A stretch of 17,804 nt of DNA from Deltaproteobacteria bacterium. GTDB lineage: Bacteria; Desulfobacterota; Dissulfuribacteria; Dissulfuribacterales; QOAL01. The position numbers and the translations under genes are program-made. Positions within the stretch are counted from its first letter, which is position 1; each line of letters starts with the position of its first letter. Below are positions 1 to 7,835 of the stretch, piece by piece. The stretch lies in NCBI GenBank assembly GCA_027068235.1, contig JAMOUE010000013.1, positions 1 to 17,804 of the forward strand, in the 5' to 3' direction. Under the pieces are notes generated by a model, which was not told the DNA's origin, made no database searches, and was given only the letters and a program-made list of their open reading frames with translations.

Positions 1-1
1 A

Positions 2-1063
2 CACAAGATCACCAATAAGATCAAAAATGTTTCTATAATGTTTATTGACCTTCCAGCTTCAAAAGTTGTTGCGCTTCTTGTAGTAGGTCTGATTGGTGGT
101 CTGCTAAGCGGGTTTATCGGTTCAGGCGGAGCCTTTGTCTTAACCCCAGCTATGATGTCTCTTGGAGCGCCAGGAGCCGTGGCAGTTGCAAGCAATATGT
201 GTCATAAGTTTCCAAAGGCCATGGTAGGGGCCTATAAGCGCTGGAAGTATGGGCAGGCAGACATAAAACTTGGCGTTTTTATGGCAATAACTGCCATAAT
301 AGGTGTCCAGATAGGTATCCAGATCCAAAAGTATATCTTGGATCATTGGGGAAATGCAGGCTCTAACCTCTACGTCAGTTTGATGTTTGTTATCGTGTTG
401 GTGGTTGTAGGGACGTATGTTTTTTATGATGCATACAAGTTGTCTAAAGGTGGAAAAGAGGCTGAAACCACAAAGCTTGCCAAAAAGCTCCAGAGTATAA
501 ACCTGCCTCCAATGATCCATTTCAAGACGGCTGGTATCAGAATATCTGCTTGGTTTACCATCCCTGTTGGAATCGCAACAGGAATGCTTGCAGCCACTAT
601 AGCAGTTGGTGGGTTTATCGGCGTGCCAGGGCTTATTTACGTTATTGGTGCTTCAGCTATGGTGGCAAGTGCTACAGAGCTTGTTATAGCCTTTTGTATG
701 GGAATGTGGGGTTCCATACAGTGGGGTCTTAGTGGCCTTATAGATATCAGGCTTACACTGCTTATTCTTGCTACATCTTTGATTGGTGTTCAGCTTGGTG
801 CCCTTGGTACCACTTATGTCAAGGATTATATGATTAAGATCGTTATGGGGGCAGTAATGCTCATAGTTGCAGTGAGCAGGGGGGCAAAGATTCCAGGCTA
901 TCTTGCAGATCTGGGGTTAAGGTCTCCTCTTGATCCCTCTACTGCCTCTTTCTTGAACTCGGTAAGTTTTTGGGCTCTGGTAGCTGCCCTTGGTACAGCA
1001 GGTATAATTATTTCTGCTGCAATGATAAGGGGTATGCTTCAGGCAAGGGCAGAAGGCCATTAA
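2..1063 (+). CDS. TauE/SafE-family membrane carrier, 5' end outside window
   Basis: Multi-pass membrane protein of the sulfite exporter TauE/SafE (TSUP) family, which moves sulfite, sulfonates or related anions across the inner membrane. The two family half-repeats are visible: GLLSGFIGSGGAFVLTP near the first helix and GMLAATIAVGGFIGVPG in the second half, joined by a charged cytoplasmic loop. The first ATG in frame is at 38, but it has no Shine-Dalgarno sequence. The frame is open to the left edge (HKITNKIKNVSI precedes that Met), so the gene probably starts upstream and the N-terminus is missing here. The protein ends in RAEGH. It is followed by a 358-bp spacer with a terminator, so it belongs to a unit upstream of the SLC13 operon. 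Family assignment is secure; the substrate is unknown. Confidence 0.88.
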   Translation, partial: HKITNKIKNVSIMFIDLPASKVVALLVVGLIGGLLSGFIGSGGAFVLTPAMMSLGAPGAVAVASNMCHKFPKAMVGAYKRWKYGQADIKLGVFMAITAIIGVQIGIQIQKYILDHWGNAGSNLYVSLMFVIVLVVVGTYVFYDAYKLSKGGKEAETTKLAKKLQSINLPPMIHFKTAGIRISAWFTIPVGIATGMLAATIAVGGFIGVPGLIYVIGASAMVASATELVIAFCMGMWGSIQWGLSGLIDIRLTLLILATSLIGVQLGALGTTYVKDYMIKIVMGAVMLIVAVSRGAKIPGYLADLGLRSPLDPSTASFLNSVSFWALVAALGTAGIIISAAMIRGMLQARAEGH

Positions 1064-1153
1064 AAGAGCTAGAGCGTGCAAATTATGTATTGGCTATTTT
1101 TATGAATATTAAGAATCTGTCTTTAAAAACGTCTAAAAAAGGAGTTTCATAAT

Positions 1154-1182
1154 TTGACCATGTTTTTTACTAGTGTTAATTG
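1154..1182 (+). promoter_or_regulatory. possible sigma-70-type promoter in the spacer
   Basis: TTGACC (1154-1159) is followed after 17 bases by TAATTG (1177-1182). Transcription from here would end at the strong terminator at 1293-1325, giving a short RNA. The alternative is a 32-codon ORF from ATG 1160 to TGA 1258 (or TTG 1154, with GGAG nine bases upstream). The match is modest and could be chance. Confidence 0.22.
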
Positions 1183-1292
1183 CAAAGAAGTGGTTGGTAG
1201 CAATAGGATGAAAGTGGTGACAATTATGAATGGTTGCCTGATATTGGCAGTTTGTTGAGTCAGATGTTTTTAGACGTGAATAGGCATGAAGT

Positions 1293-1325
1293 GGCAGTAG
1301 TCTTCAGCAGACTACTGCCTTTTTT
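1293..1325 (+). terminator. Rho-independent terminator
   Basis: A perfect 11-bp stem, GGCAGTAGTCT (1293-1303) with AGACTACTGCC (1309-1319), has loop TCAGC and is followed by six T. It lies 230 bases after the end of the upstream TauE gene. It insulates the next operon and ends either that gene's transcript or a short RNA made inside the spacer. Confidence 0.9.
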
Positions 1326-1421
1326 ATTTGGTTCACTTTTAATTTTAAAAAATTTTCAATCAATCCGATGGTAAAACCATAAAGGGTGTTGTTACCTTCG
1401 GAAACGATGATAGGGGGAACA

Positions 1422-3371
1422 ATGAAGGACAAGTTGGGTCAAGGTGTAATTGCTAGCCTTGTGATGATTTTACTGCTTTTTTCAAGTCAATTGGCCTTTG
1501 GTGCAGAGATGGTTATGGGGCCAGGGCCTGAGCTTACTACACAAATAATGGTGGTTATGGGAGTACTGGCCTTCGCCATTCTCCTTTTTATCTTTGAGTG
1601 GGTTAGGGTCGATGTTGTTGGGATCATGATGATGGTTATATTGCCGCTTCTTGGGCTTGTAACACCTAAACAGGCCTTAAGCGGTCTTAGTTCCAATGCA
1701 GTAGTGTCCATCATCGCTGTAATTATTATTGGGGCTGGTCTAGACAAGACCGGAGTGATGAATATTCTGGCAAGACATATCATTAAGCTTGCTGGAAAGT
1801 CAGAGACGAGAATAATGGCCCTTATTGCTGCAACCGTTGGTATTATCTCAAGTTTTATGCAAAATATTGGTGCTGCCGCACTCTTTATGCCTGCTGCTAC
1901 CAGAATAAGTAAACAGCTTGGCGTGCCAATCTCAAGAATCCTTATGCCTATGGGATTTTGTGCAATCATTGGAGGTTGTATTACGCTAGTGGGCTCGAGT
2001 CCCCTGATCCTCTTGAACGACCTAATGGAGTCGTGGTGGAATAACAATATATCACTCCTTGGTGGCAAGGCCTTTGAACCATTTGGGCTTTTTACTGTTA
2101 CTCCAATGGGACTTGCGCTTCTCGCTGCGGGTATTGCCTATTTTGCCTTGCTTGGCCGCTGGATTCTGCCTGCTACAGAGGCCAAAGACACTAAACTTAT
2201 GTCCGATGAGGTGGAAAGTCTTTATTCTATCAAGATCGGTAAGAGGCCTTTTGAGATGGAAGTTCCTGAAGACTGGCAGCCAAAAAGTTTAGAAGAAATC
2301 AATTTCAGACCTACCTACAAGGCCACAATAGTTGGAATTTATAAACCTTCGTCTAAAAAGATGGTGCTTTCTCCAGCACGAGATGACGTAATAGAGCCAG
2401 GAGACATGGTTGCCGTATTTGGACGTGAAGAAAATGTGAAGAAGGCAGCCAAAGATCTTGGATGGAAGATAAAAGAAGATTTGGAATACTTTGCAGAGCT
2501 TTTTTCTCCAAACAACTGCGGAATAGTTGAGGCTGTTGTTCCTCCAAATTCTAAGTTGGTTGGCATAAGTCTCAGGGACATCCACTTTAGAAAGGTCTAT
2601 GGAGTTAATCCCTTGGCCCTAAACAAGGGAGGCGAGATTATCAGAAGAAATATCTCCAAAATCAAACTTAAAGCTGGAGATGGAATCCTCCTTTTGGCAC
2701 CTTGGGATAAGCTACACTTCCTCAAAAAGAAGGGCATCCTTCTCTTTACTGAAGACTTGAAGGGCGAGCTTATGCGGCCTGAAAAGGCCTTACCAGCAGT
2801 GGCATGTCTGGTGTTGGCCTTGACTCTTGCCCTAGGCTTTCATGTGCAGCTTTCCATTGCACTTCTAACAGGGGCTTTGGGCATGATACTTTTGAAGGTT
2901 ATGACAATTGATGAGGCTTATCAGTCTGTAGACTGGATGACAGTGTTCCTGCTGGCAGGCCTTATTCCTTTGGGACTTGCCTTTGAAACAACCGGGGCTG
3001 CAAGATACATTGCAACAAGCATCATGCACGCAATGGGTGAAGTAACACCATTTGTATTACTTCTGATTGTTGGTCTTCTTACGTCATTTTTTACACTTGT
3101 GGCCTCAAATGTTGGCGCAACGGTCTTGCTTGTCCCGCTATCGATGAATATGGCACTTCAGGCAGGCGCCGACCCTAAGATGGCCGCACTAGTTGTTGGT
3201 ATTGCAGCTTCCAATACCTTTGTATTGCCTACTCATCAGGTTAACGCACTAATAATGAGACCTGGTGGATACAAGACTATAGATTATGTAAGGGCAGGTA
3301 CTGGTATGACCATTATCTATCTTGTTGTAATGATGGCCATGCTTTATTTCGTTTACGGTATTTCTGGTTAA
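1422..3371 (+). CDS. SLC13-type anion permease with two internal RCK_C (TrkA_C) domains
   Basis: Inner-membrane carrier of the SLC13/DASS-like superfamily (sulfate, di- and tricarboxylate and other anions). I chose ATG 1422 because AGGGGG lies just upstream and the product then begins with a signal-like segment (MKDKLGQGV, cut near AFG-AE, residue 27). The frame itself extends to GTG 1386. Seen in the 649-residue protein: a first carrier half at about 40-250 with SSFMQNIGAA (143-152) and GGCITLVGSSP (184-194), two cytosolic RCK_C-like domains at about 275-345 and 365-440, and a second carrier half at about 455-649 with SNVGAT (562-567) and SNTFVLPTHQVN (597-608). RCK_C domains usually bind nucleotides or small ligands and gate transport. 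It is the first gene of a four-gene operon, 11 bp before the next. It resembles the bacterial sulfate-type SLC13/TrkA-C permeases; the substrate is not determinable. Confidence 0.88.
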   Translation: MKDKLGQGVIASLVMILLLFSSQLAFGAEMVMGPGPELTTQIMVVMGVLAFAILLFIFEWVRVDVVGIMMMVILPLLGLVTPKQALSGLSSNAVVSIIAVIIIGAGLDKTGVMNILARHIIKLAGKSETRIMALIAATVGIISSFMQNIGAAALFMPAATRISKQLGVPISRILMPMGFCAIIGGCITLVGSSPLILLNDLMESWWNNNISLLGGKAFEPFGLFTVTPMGLALLAAGIAYFALLGRWILPATEAKDTKLMSDEVESLYSIKIGKRPFEMEVPEDWQPKSLEEINFRPTYKATIVGIYKPSSKKMVLSPARDDVIEPGDMVAVFGREENVKKAAKDLGWKIKEDLEYFAELFSPNNCGIVEAVVPPNSKLVGISLRDIHFRKVYGVNPLALNKGGEIIRRNISKIKLKAGDGILLLAPWDKLHFLKKKGILLFTEDLKGELMRPEKALPAVACLVLALTLALGFHVQLSIALLTGALGMILLKVMTIDEAYQSVDWMTVFLLAGLIPLGLAFETTGAARYIATSIMHAMGEVTPFVLLLIVGLLTSFFTLVASNVGATVLLVPLSMNMALQAGADPKMAALVVGIAASNTFVLPTHQVNALIMRPGGYKTIDYVRAGTGMTIIYLVVMMAMLYFVYGISG

Positions 3372-3382
3372 AGGGGGTATTA

Positions 3383-5224
3383 ATGATGGGAAAATGGTTT
3401 TTCCCCTGTGCTGGACCTGACTCAAAGGTCTCCAGTACAATGTTTCTTAGTTTTGTTGTGGGTTGTTTCCTTGCGATTTATCTAGCGTGGTTTCCACAGT
3501 CGGTTTGCGCCAAAGAACATGCACCTGTTGATTCTCACAAGGTGCATGGGCATGAAGAGTTTCAAGGAGAAACCTTAGCCATCTCTGGCAAGATAGTGAA
3601 TCCGCACAATACTGGTGTGGATGATGTAGTCCTAAAGGTCTTTATAAATGGCAAGGAATTTGAGCCAAAGGCCAAGGAAGGACAACATGCCCACGGAGAA
3701 GGTGGCCTGAAAACAGAGGCTGATGGTACGTTTCAAACTGTCCTTGAATTGCCAAAGGGGAGTATCAAAGGTGCCACAATAGAGATTGTTGCCTACAAAC
3801 CAAGCTACGAAAAGGGCAAGATTGTCTTGGACAACAGTCGTATAGCCTTTGATGGGAAAAGGTATCTTGCCCGGGTTGATCTTTCCATAAAAAGAACCCA
3901 AGGCCCTGCCTTTTGGATAGCTACGATAATATTCATCTTGGCATACATTCTTATCTCTTTTGAACTGTTGCATAGAACGTTGGCCGCAATGCTTGGTGCG
4001 GCTACCATGCTGGTAATTAGCTATACCATCGGCACTATAAATCCAGAGTATCATATACTTTCCTACGAGACAGCCATTCATGCCATTGACATGAATGTTA
4101 TTTTTCTCCTCATGGGAATGATGATTATAGTTGGCATCTTAAAACATACCGGCGTGTTTCAGTGGTCTGCCTATCAGTGTTACAAACTGGCCAGAGGCAA
4201 CGTTATCATATTATCAGTAATTCTTATGACCTTTACGGCAGTAGCCTCTGCATTCCTTGACAACGTGACAACCATGTTACTGCTTACACCGGTAAGTATA
4301 GAGATTGCCTTATCGTTAGGGATTAATCCTTTGGCCCTTTTGATACCAGAGGTGTTGGCATCAAATATAGGTGGAACAGCCACCTTGATTGGTGATCCAC
4401 CCAACATCATGATTGGTTCCTATGCAGGGTTGACCTTCATGGATTTCGTGCTTGCCCTCACTCCTGTTTGTGTCATATCACTGTTGGTGTTGTTTGTATA
4501 TTCCAGGCTTGCATACAAAAAGGAGTATAGCAAGGCCAAGATAACGGATATCCAGGCCTTTATTGAAAAGCTACGCCAGGAATACCAGATAACTGACTCA
4601 CAACTCCTTACCGTTGGTGGTATAATAATGGGCATAGTTATAGCCATGTTTCTGACCCACGGTTACTGGCATATGGAGGTGAGTATTGCAGCTCTTTTTG
4701 GAGCATCCTTGCTTTTTACCTACGGACTTGTAACCAAAAAGATTGATCTCTTGGAGCTGATAGAAAAGGATATAGAGTGGACAACACTGCTGTTCTTTAT
4801 GTTCCTTTTCATATTGGTAGGCGCGGTAGAAGAGACAGGGCTTCTAGATATTATAGCAGACTGGGTGCTGGATCTGTCTCACGGGAGCCTTGTTACCTCT
4901 ATTTGCCTGATTTTATGGGTATCAGCCATTATGAGTGCGTTCGTTGACAACATCCCCTTTACTGCAACCATGCTTCCCATTGTGGGATATCTTACTCAGG
5001 TTATCCCAGGGGCCGATTCTGGAGTCCTCTGGTGGGCTCTTGCATTTGGAGCTTGTTTTGGTGGTAATGGAACCATGATCGGTGCCAGCGCAAACGTAGT
5101 AACCCTAGGTATTGCCGAATCTGCCGGACATCCCATGAAATTTTTCGGCTTCATGAAGGTGGCATTCCCATATATGATAATAAGTGTTGCCATAGCAAAT
5201 GTCTGGCTTTTGATATTCTATTAA
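3383..5224 (+). CDS. P-permease (ArsB/NhaD-type, ion transporter superfamily) with His-rich N-terminal domain
   Basis: This 613-residue carrier has both copies of the P-permease signature: SAFLDNVTTMLL (289-300) with GGTATLIGDPPN (330-341), and SAFVDNIPFTATMLP (518-532) with GGNGTMIGASAN (560-571). The family includes NhaD Na+/H+ antiporters, ArsB-like pumps and the human P protein. A signal-like helix (about 19-38) precedes an extracytoplasmic beta-sandwich-like region (about 62-172; SGKIVNP..., TEADGTFQTVLELPKG), reminiscent of carboxypeptidase-regulatory or CARDB-type folds. That region carries His clusters at 46, 52, 55, 57 and at 102, 104. ATG 3383 follows AAGGGGG, 11 bp after the upstream permease gene, so the two are almost certainly co-translated. 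Its partner and cargo (ion or oxyanion) are inferred only. Confidence 0.87.
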   Translation: MMGKWFFPCAGPDSKVSSTMFLSFVVGCFLAIYLAWFPQSVCAKEHAPVDSHKVHGHEEFQGETLAISGKIVNPHNTGVDDVVLKVFINGKEFEPKAKEGQHAHGEGGLKTEADGTFQTVLELPKGSIKGATIEIVAYKPSYEKGKIVLDNSRIAFDGKRYLARVDLSIKRTQGPAFWIATIIFILAYILISFELLHRTLAAMLGAATMLVISYTIGTINPEYHILSYETAIHAIDMNVIFLLMGMMIIVGILKHTGVFQWSAYQCYKLARGNVIILSVILMTFTAVASAFLDNVTTMLLLTPVSIEIALSLGINPLALLIPEVLASNIGGTATLIGDPPNIMIGSYAGLTFMDFVLALTPVCVISLLVLFVYSRLAYKKEYSKAKITDIQAFIEKLRQEYQITDSQLLTVGGIIMGIVIAMFLTHGYWHMEVSIAALFGASLLFTYGLVTKKIDLLELIEKDIEWTTLLFFMFLFILVGAVEETGLLDIIADWVLDLSHGSLVTSICLILWVSAIMSAFVDNIPFTATMLPIVGYLTQVIPGADSGVLWWALAFGACFGGNGTMIGASANVVTLGIAESAGHPMKFFGFMKVAFPYMIISVAIANVWLLIFY

Positions 5225-5251
5225 CCCATACCGAGTTGAAGAGAGGGTAAA

Positions 5252-6217
5252 ATGACAAAGAAACCAGAACCTCTTAGCAAATTTTTGTTACCAATAGATG
5301 GAAAGGGTACCTTTAAATCTGCCTGTAGACTTGCTGGAGCACTGACGTCCATTCTGGGTGATAGGGTGTCAGAGATAACACTCCTCCATGTAATGGCAGG
5401 AAGATACCTGAGTACTCACATGACCAATATTGACATACGGGCAGGTATTGTTCTGGAAAGTGAAACCTTTCAGCGGCTTAGAGAAGAGTTCATCAACAAA
5501 CAGATTACTCCTGTCATGAACGAGGCCAAAGAAATTGTTGCCAAATTTCAGCCTGTAGCTCCCATAGACATGGAGATTGTAGATGGAAAGCCTGCTGACA
5601 AGATACTGGAATTTGTAAAAAAATATCAATACTCAACAGTTGTTATGCAAAGGCGCTGTATGGACCCTGTAAAAGGGAATTTTATTGGCAGTGTTACATC
5701 TGGGATCTTGTATGGTCACGGAATCTGCTCAGTATATATTCCTGGCACAGAGTTCCCTGAGGATGGACCTGTAGAGTTCAAGAATCTGCTTTTGCTCGTT
5801 GATGGTTCTGCTGGTTCCATGGCGGCAGTCAAAGAGGCTGGAGTCCTTATGACATATCTAAAGGATTCACGGGCAGTATTGCTTCATGTGATGGATGTTG
5901 CCGATATTGCCGAGGCAGCAGATTCAGACTCTTGGCCAAGTCCTTTGCAAGAGGCTGAAGGAATATTGCAAAGGGCTCGTAAACAGATAGAAGATATGGG
6001 TATTTCCTCTGATAGGATAGTTGAAGAGGCAGTGGCTGGTGATCCTGCAGAGGTTATCGAATCTTACTCTGACGAATCAGATGCAGATATAATTTATCTG
6101 GGCAGGACCATGAGAAGTGCTATTTCTGATATTCTTGTGGGTAGCGTTGGGCGTGCAGTACTAGGTAGGTGTGCCAAAAAGACCATCGCCGTAGTTTCGC
6201 CAGAAGAAGAGGAGTAA
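5252..6217 (+). CDS. tandem-domain universal stress protein (UspA family)
   Basis: A cytoplasmic protein with two Usp domains (residues about 8-165 and 176-317). Each starts with a hydrophobic strand ending in Asp (FLLPIDG, LLLLVDG) and ends with a GSV-containing helix-strand (IGSVTSGIL, VGSVGRAVL). Usp domains commonly bind ATP through G-2x-G-9x-G(S/T). In domain 2 the motif region is GRTMRSAISDILVGSVG, keeping the first G and the GS but with Met where the second G should be. Domain 1 (QRRCMDPVKGNFIGSV) is also degenerate. ATP binding is therefore doubtful, at least in domain 1. ATG 5252 follows GAGAGGG, 27 bp after the P-permease gene, in the same operon. Usp proteins next to carriers often act as cytosolic regulators; that role is inferred here. 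Confidence 0.88.
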   Translation: MTKKPEPLSKFLLPIDGKGTFKSACRLAGALTSILGDRVSEITLLHVMAGRYLSTHMTNIDIRAGIVLESETFQRLREEFINKQITPVMNEAKEIVAKFQPVAPIDMEIVDGKPADKILEFVKKYQYSTVVMQRRCMDPVKGNFIGSVTSGILYGHGICSVYIPGTEFPEDGPVEFKNLLLLVDGSAGSMAAVKEAGVLMTYLKDSRAVLLHVMDVADIAEAADSDSWPSPLQEAEGILQRARKQIEDMGISSDRIVEEAVAGDPAEVIESYSDESDADIIYLGRTMRSAISDILVGSVGRAVLGRCAKKTIAVVSPEEEE

Positions 6218-6262
6218 AAAGTTAAAACAAGGGGAGTTTTAAGAAGAAGGAGGGTCTCTTAA

Positions 6263-7054
6263 ATGTTCTTTTTCCTAACAAGAAAGATTTTTATAATAGG
6301 TCTTTTGGCATTTATATGCCTGATGAGTATCAATCAAGAAACGTTGGCATCTTCCAAGACATTTAAAAATTCTATAGGAATGGAGTTCGTTTTGATTCCT
6401 GCGGGTAGTTTCATGATGGGGGCAGCCAGGCATTTTGAAAATGCCGATATTGACGAACTTCCCCGTCATAAGGTGACTATTACAAGGCCTTTTTATCTTG
6501 GAAGGTATGAAGTGACTCAGGAAGAATGGGTCGCTGTGATGGGTTCAAATCCAAGCTACTTTAAAGGTAGGAGACGGCCTGTAGAAAATGTTTCCTGGAA
6601 TGATGTGCAGAAGTTCATAAAAAAACTAAATGAAATGGAAAAAACAGATAAGTATAGATTACCTACAGAGGCTGAGTGGGAATACGCTGCAAGGGCAGGT
6701 AGCGCGGGTTCCTATTGTTTCGGGGATCTCGTTACAGACCTTACTCTTTACGCCTGGTACTATGACAATGCAAATGCAAGGACACATGAGGTTGGTCTTT
6801 TGAAGCCAAACGATTGGGGCCTTTATGACATGCATGGGAATGTGTGGGAATGGTGTAATGATTGGTATTCCTTTGATTATTACTCCAAGTCTCCTGAGAA
6901 AGACCCAAAAGGTCCGGAAAATGGTGTGCTCAAGGTAGAAAGAGGTGGAGGCTGGGATGCCTTGCCAAACGCTTGTCGTTCTGCCTATCGTAATGGTTTT
7001 TTCCCTTTTAAGGCCAATTCCGCCCTTGGTTTTAGACTCGTTAAAATGCCTTAG
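6263..7054 (+). CDS. secreted FGE-sulfatase-fold protein (SUMF1/PvdO-like), catalytic cysteines absent
   Basis: The 263-residue product starts with a signal peptide (MFFFLTRKIFIIGLLAF..., cut near residue 29). A single formylglycine-generating-enzyme-type domain (PF03781) fills the rest: GMEFVLIPAGSFMMG (39-53), YEVTQEEW (82-89), RLPTEAEWEYAARAG (132-146), GLYDMHGNVWEW (186-197), RGGGWD (227-232), CRSAYRNG (238-245) and LGFRLVK (255-261). In true FGE a cysteine pair lies between RGGS and the CAARS-like motif. Here that stretch is WDALPNA, and the only mature Cys are 152, 198 and 238. Sulfatase activation is therefore unlikely; a binding or structural role, or another FGE-fold chemistry, is possible. 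It is the last gene of the permease operon, 45 bp after usp. SD AGAAGGAGGG lies upstream and a terminator follows. Confidence 0.87.
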   Translation: MFFFLTRKIFIIGLLAFICLMSINQETLASSKTFKNSIGMEFVLIPAGSFMMGAARHFENADIDELPRHKVTITRPFYLGRYEVTQEEWVAVMGSNPSYFKGRRRPVENVSWNDVQKFIKKLNEMEKTDKYRLPTEAEWEYAARAGSAGSYCFGDLVTDLTLYAWYYDNANARTHEVGLLKPNDWGLYDMHGNVWEWCNDWYSFDYYSKSPEKDPKGPENGVLKVERGGGWDALPNACRSAYRNGFFPFKANSALGFRLVKMP

Positions 7055-7094
7055 ATATTAAGTTCTAATTACGTCAAATTACATCAAAATATAA

Positions 7095-7134
7095 AGGCCC
7101 CTGGTACTGTGATGTGCTAGGGGCCTGTTTTTTT
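7095..7134 (+). terminator. Rho-independent terminator of the permease operon
   Basis: Stem AGGCCCCTGGTAC (7095-7107) pairs with GTGCTAGGGGCCT (7114-7126), with two G-U pairs and loop TGTGAT. One G and seven T follow. It lies 40 bp after the FGE-fold gene and closes the four-gene unit. Confidence 0.92.
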
Positions 7135-7200
7135 GCTCTGAAAGAGCATCCCAGTTGGATAGCCAAGGTGGCTTTTCGCTTTACGATGATATTACTGGGA
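7135..7200. other. structured non-coding segment after the terminator
   Basis: Nested inverted repeats are visible: GCTCT-GAA-AGAGC (7135-7147), then TCCCAGT (7149-7155) pairing with ACTGGGA (7194-7200) around an inner AGCCA-AGG-TGGCT hairpin. I do not recognise it as a known RNA class. It may be a degraded mobile element end, or simply a foldable spacer. The strand cannot be assigned. Confidence 0.3.
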
Positions 7201-7211
7201 GCCTTTTCTAG

Positions 7212-7372
7212 ATGACGTGGACCGTCATTGCAAGGCCCAGAAGGGCCAAAGCAATCTCTGCCTGTCAGCGGCGAGACAGTGCATCCGCCGTGGTGATCTT
7301 ATCCCCCCAACTCCTCTGCTCCTTTCAGTGGGGATTGCTTCGGCGGCGCATTCACATCCCCTCGCAATGAAC
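7212..7372. repeat. degenerate palindromic intergenic repeat (GTCATTGC / GAAGCAATC type)
   Basis: The left arm has GTCATTGCAAGG (7224-7235), a GGCCC-AGAA-GGGCC hairpin, then AAAGCAATCTC (about 7248-7258). The right arm has GGGGATTGCTTCGG (about 7330-7343) and CCTCGCAATGA (about 7360-7370). The arms are imperfect reverse complements in mirrored order, as in a MITE or REP-like unit. Extra pairs are ATGACG/CGTCAT (7212-7228) at the left edge and CTGTC/GACAG inside. I know this arm sequence from dispersed palindromes in deltaproteobacterial genomes. Open frames across it are by-products of the repeat, not genes. Confidence 0.72.
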
Positions 7373-7620
7373 AGCAACCAATTTGTCATTTCTTTTTCAT
7401 TTCTTGTAATAAAAAAGGTGTTCGTCTTAAAAGTTACATCCAGTAGCAATGCACCTGTTCACAAGAGAAACAGTTGTTTCAACCAAAAAATAGTAATTTT
7501 TTCAAGTTGTTACAAATTATGTGTTTATTTTTGCAACACAATTCGTTCATCTTTGCACAAATCGTTTCTCTTGCATCCTTAGAAATTTCCTAAAATTATT
7601 TGGTATTTCAGTGTGTTACA
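7373..7620. other. AT-rich spacer with a 14-bp palindrome
   Basis: No gene is supported here. The one clear signal is the palindrome GAAACA-GT-TGTTTC (7467-7480), which looks like a dimeric-regulator site. It lies about 145 bp upstream of the possible -24/-12 promoter at 7625, a usual distance for a sigma-54 activator site. No regulator is identified. Confidence 0.35.
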
Positions 7621-7624
7621 TCTG

Positions 7625-7640
7625 TGGCATCTTTCATGCT
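7625..7640 (+). promoter_or_regulatory. possible sigma-54 (-24/-12) promoter
   Basis: TGGCATC-TTTC-ATGCT has GG (7626-7627) and GC (7638-7639) separated by exactly ten bases, as sigma-54 requires. It departs from the TGGCACG-N4-TTGCT consensus at three positions. Transcription would start near 7651 and lead into the Usp-like/TauE unit after a leader of about 185 bases. Confidence 0.4.
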
Positions 7641-7650
7641 TAATGAGCCT

Positions 7651-7835
7651 TTAATGAAGCTTGTTGGTAACAGGAGCTGAAGAGAAATGACTTTTCTCTG
7701 TCATGATGAGGATCGCCACAGGAACTTTAGGCTTCTTGAAATGGCAGGAGGGACGTCACTTATGTAGGTGAAAAGTGCTCCATTTTTGGAGCCTAATGTA
7801 AGAATCGGCAGACACAAAAGGACGGTTCAGGTTGC
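7651..7835 (+). promoter_or_regulatory. hairpin-rich 5' leader of the Usp-like/TauE unit
   Basis: The leader contains AGAGAAA-TGACT-TTTCTCT (7681-7699, perfect 7 bp), which overlaps an alternative pairing ATGAC/GTCAT (7687-7704), and GCTCCA-TTTT-TGGAGC (7777-7792). Neither hairpin has a T-run, so they are not terminators. No known riboswitch is recognised. Confidence 0.28.

Noticed and set aside
140..520. Antisense frame within the first TauE gene
   Set aside because: It is a shadow of the coding strand: no ribosome binding site and no recognisable protein features; the same applies to other frames opposite real genes.
1386..1421. GTG 1386 as the start of the SLC13 permease
   Set aside because: No ribosome binding site precedes it, whereas ATG 1422 follows AGGGGG and yields a clean signal-like N-terminus.
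6263..7054. Active sulfatase-modifying formylglycine-generating enzyme
   Set aside because: The catalytic cysteine pair is not present in the RGGGWDALPNACRSA region.
7217..7582. Open frames on both strands across the palindromic repeat
   Set aside because: They run through the repeat arms and the AT-rich spacer, have no ribosome binding site and encode low-complexity or arm-derived peptides.
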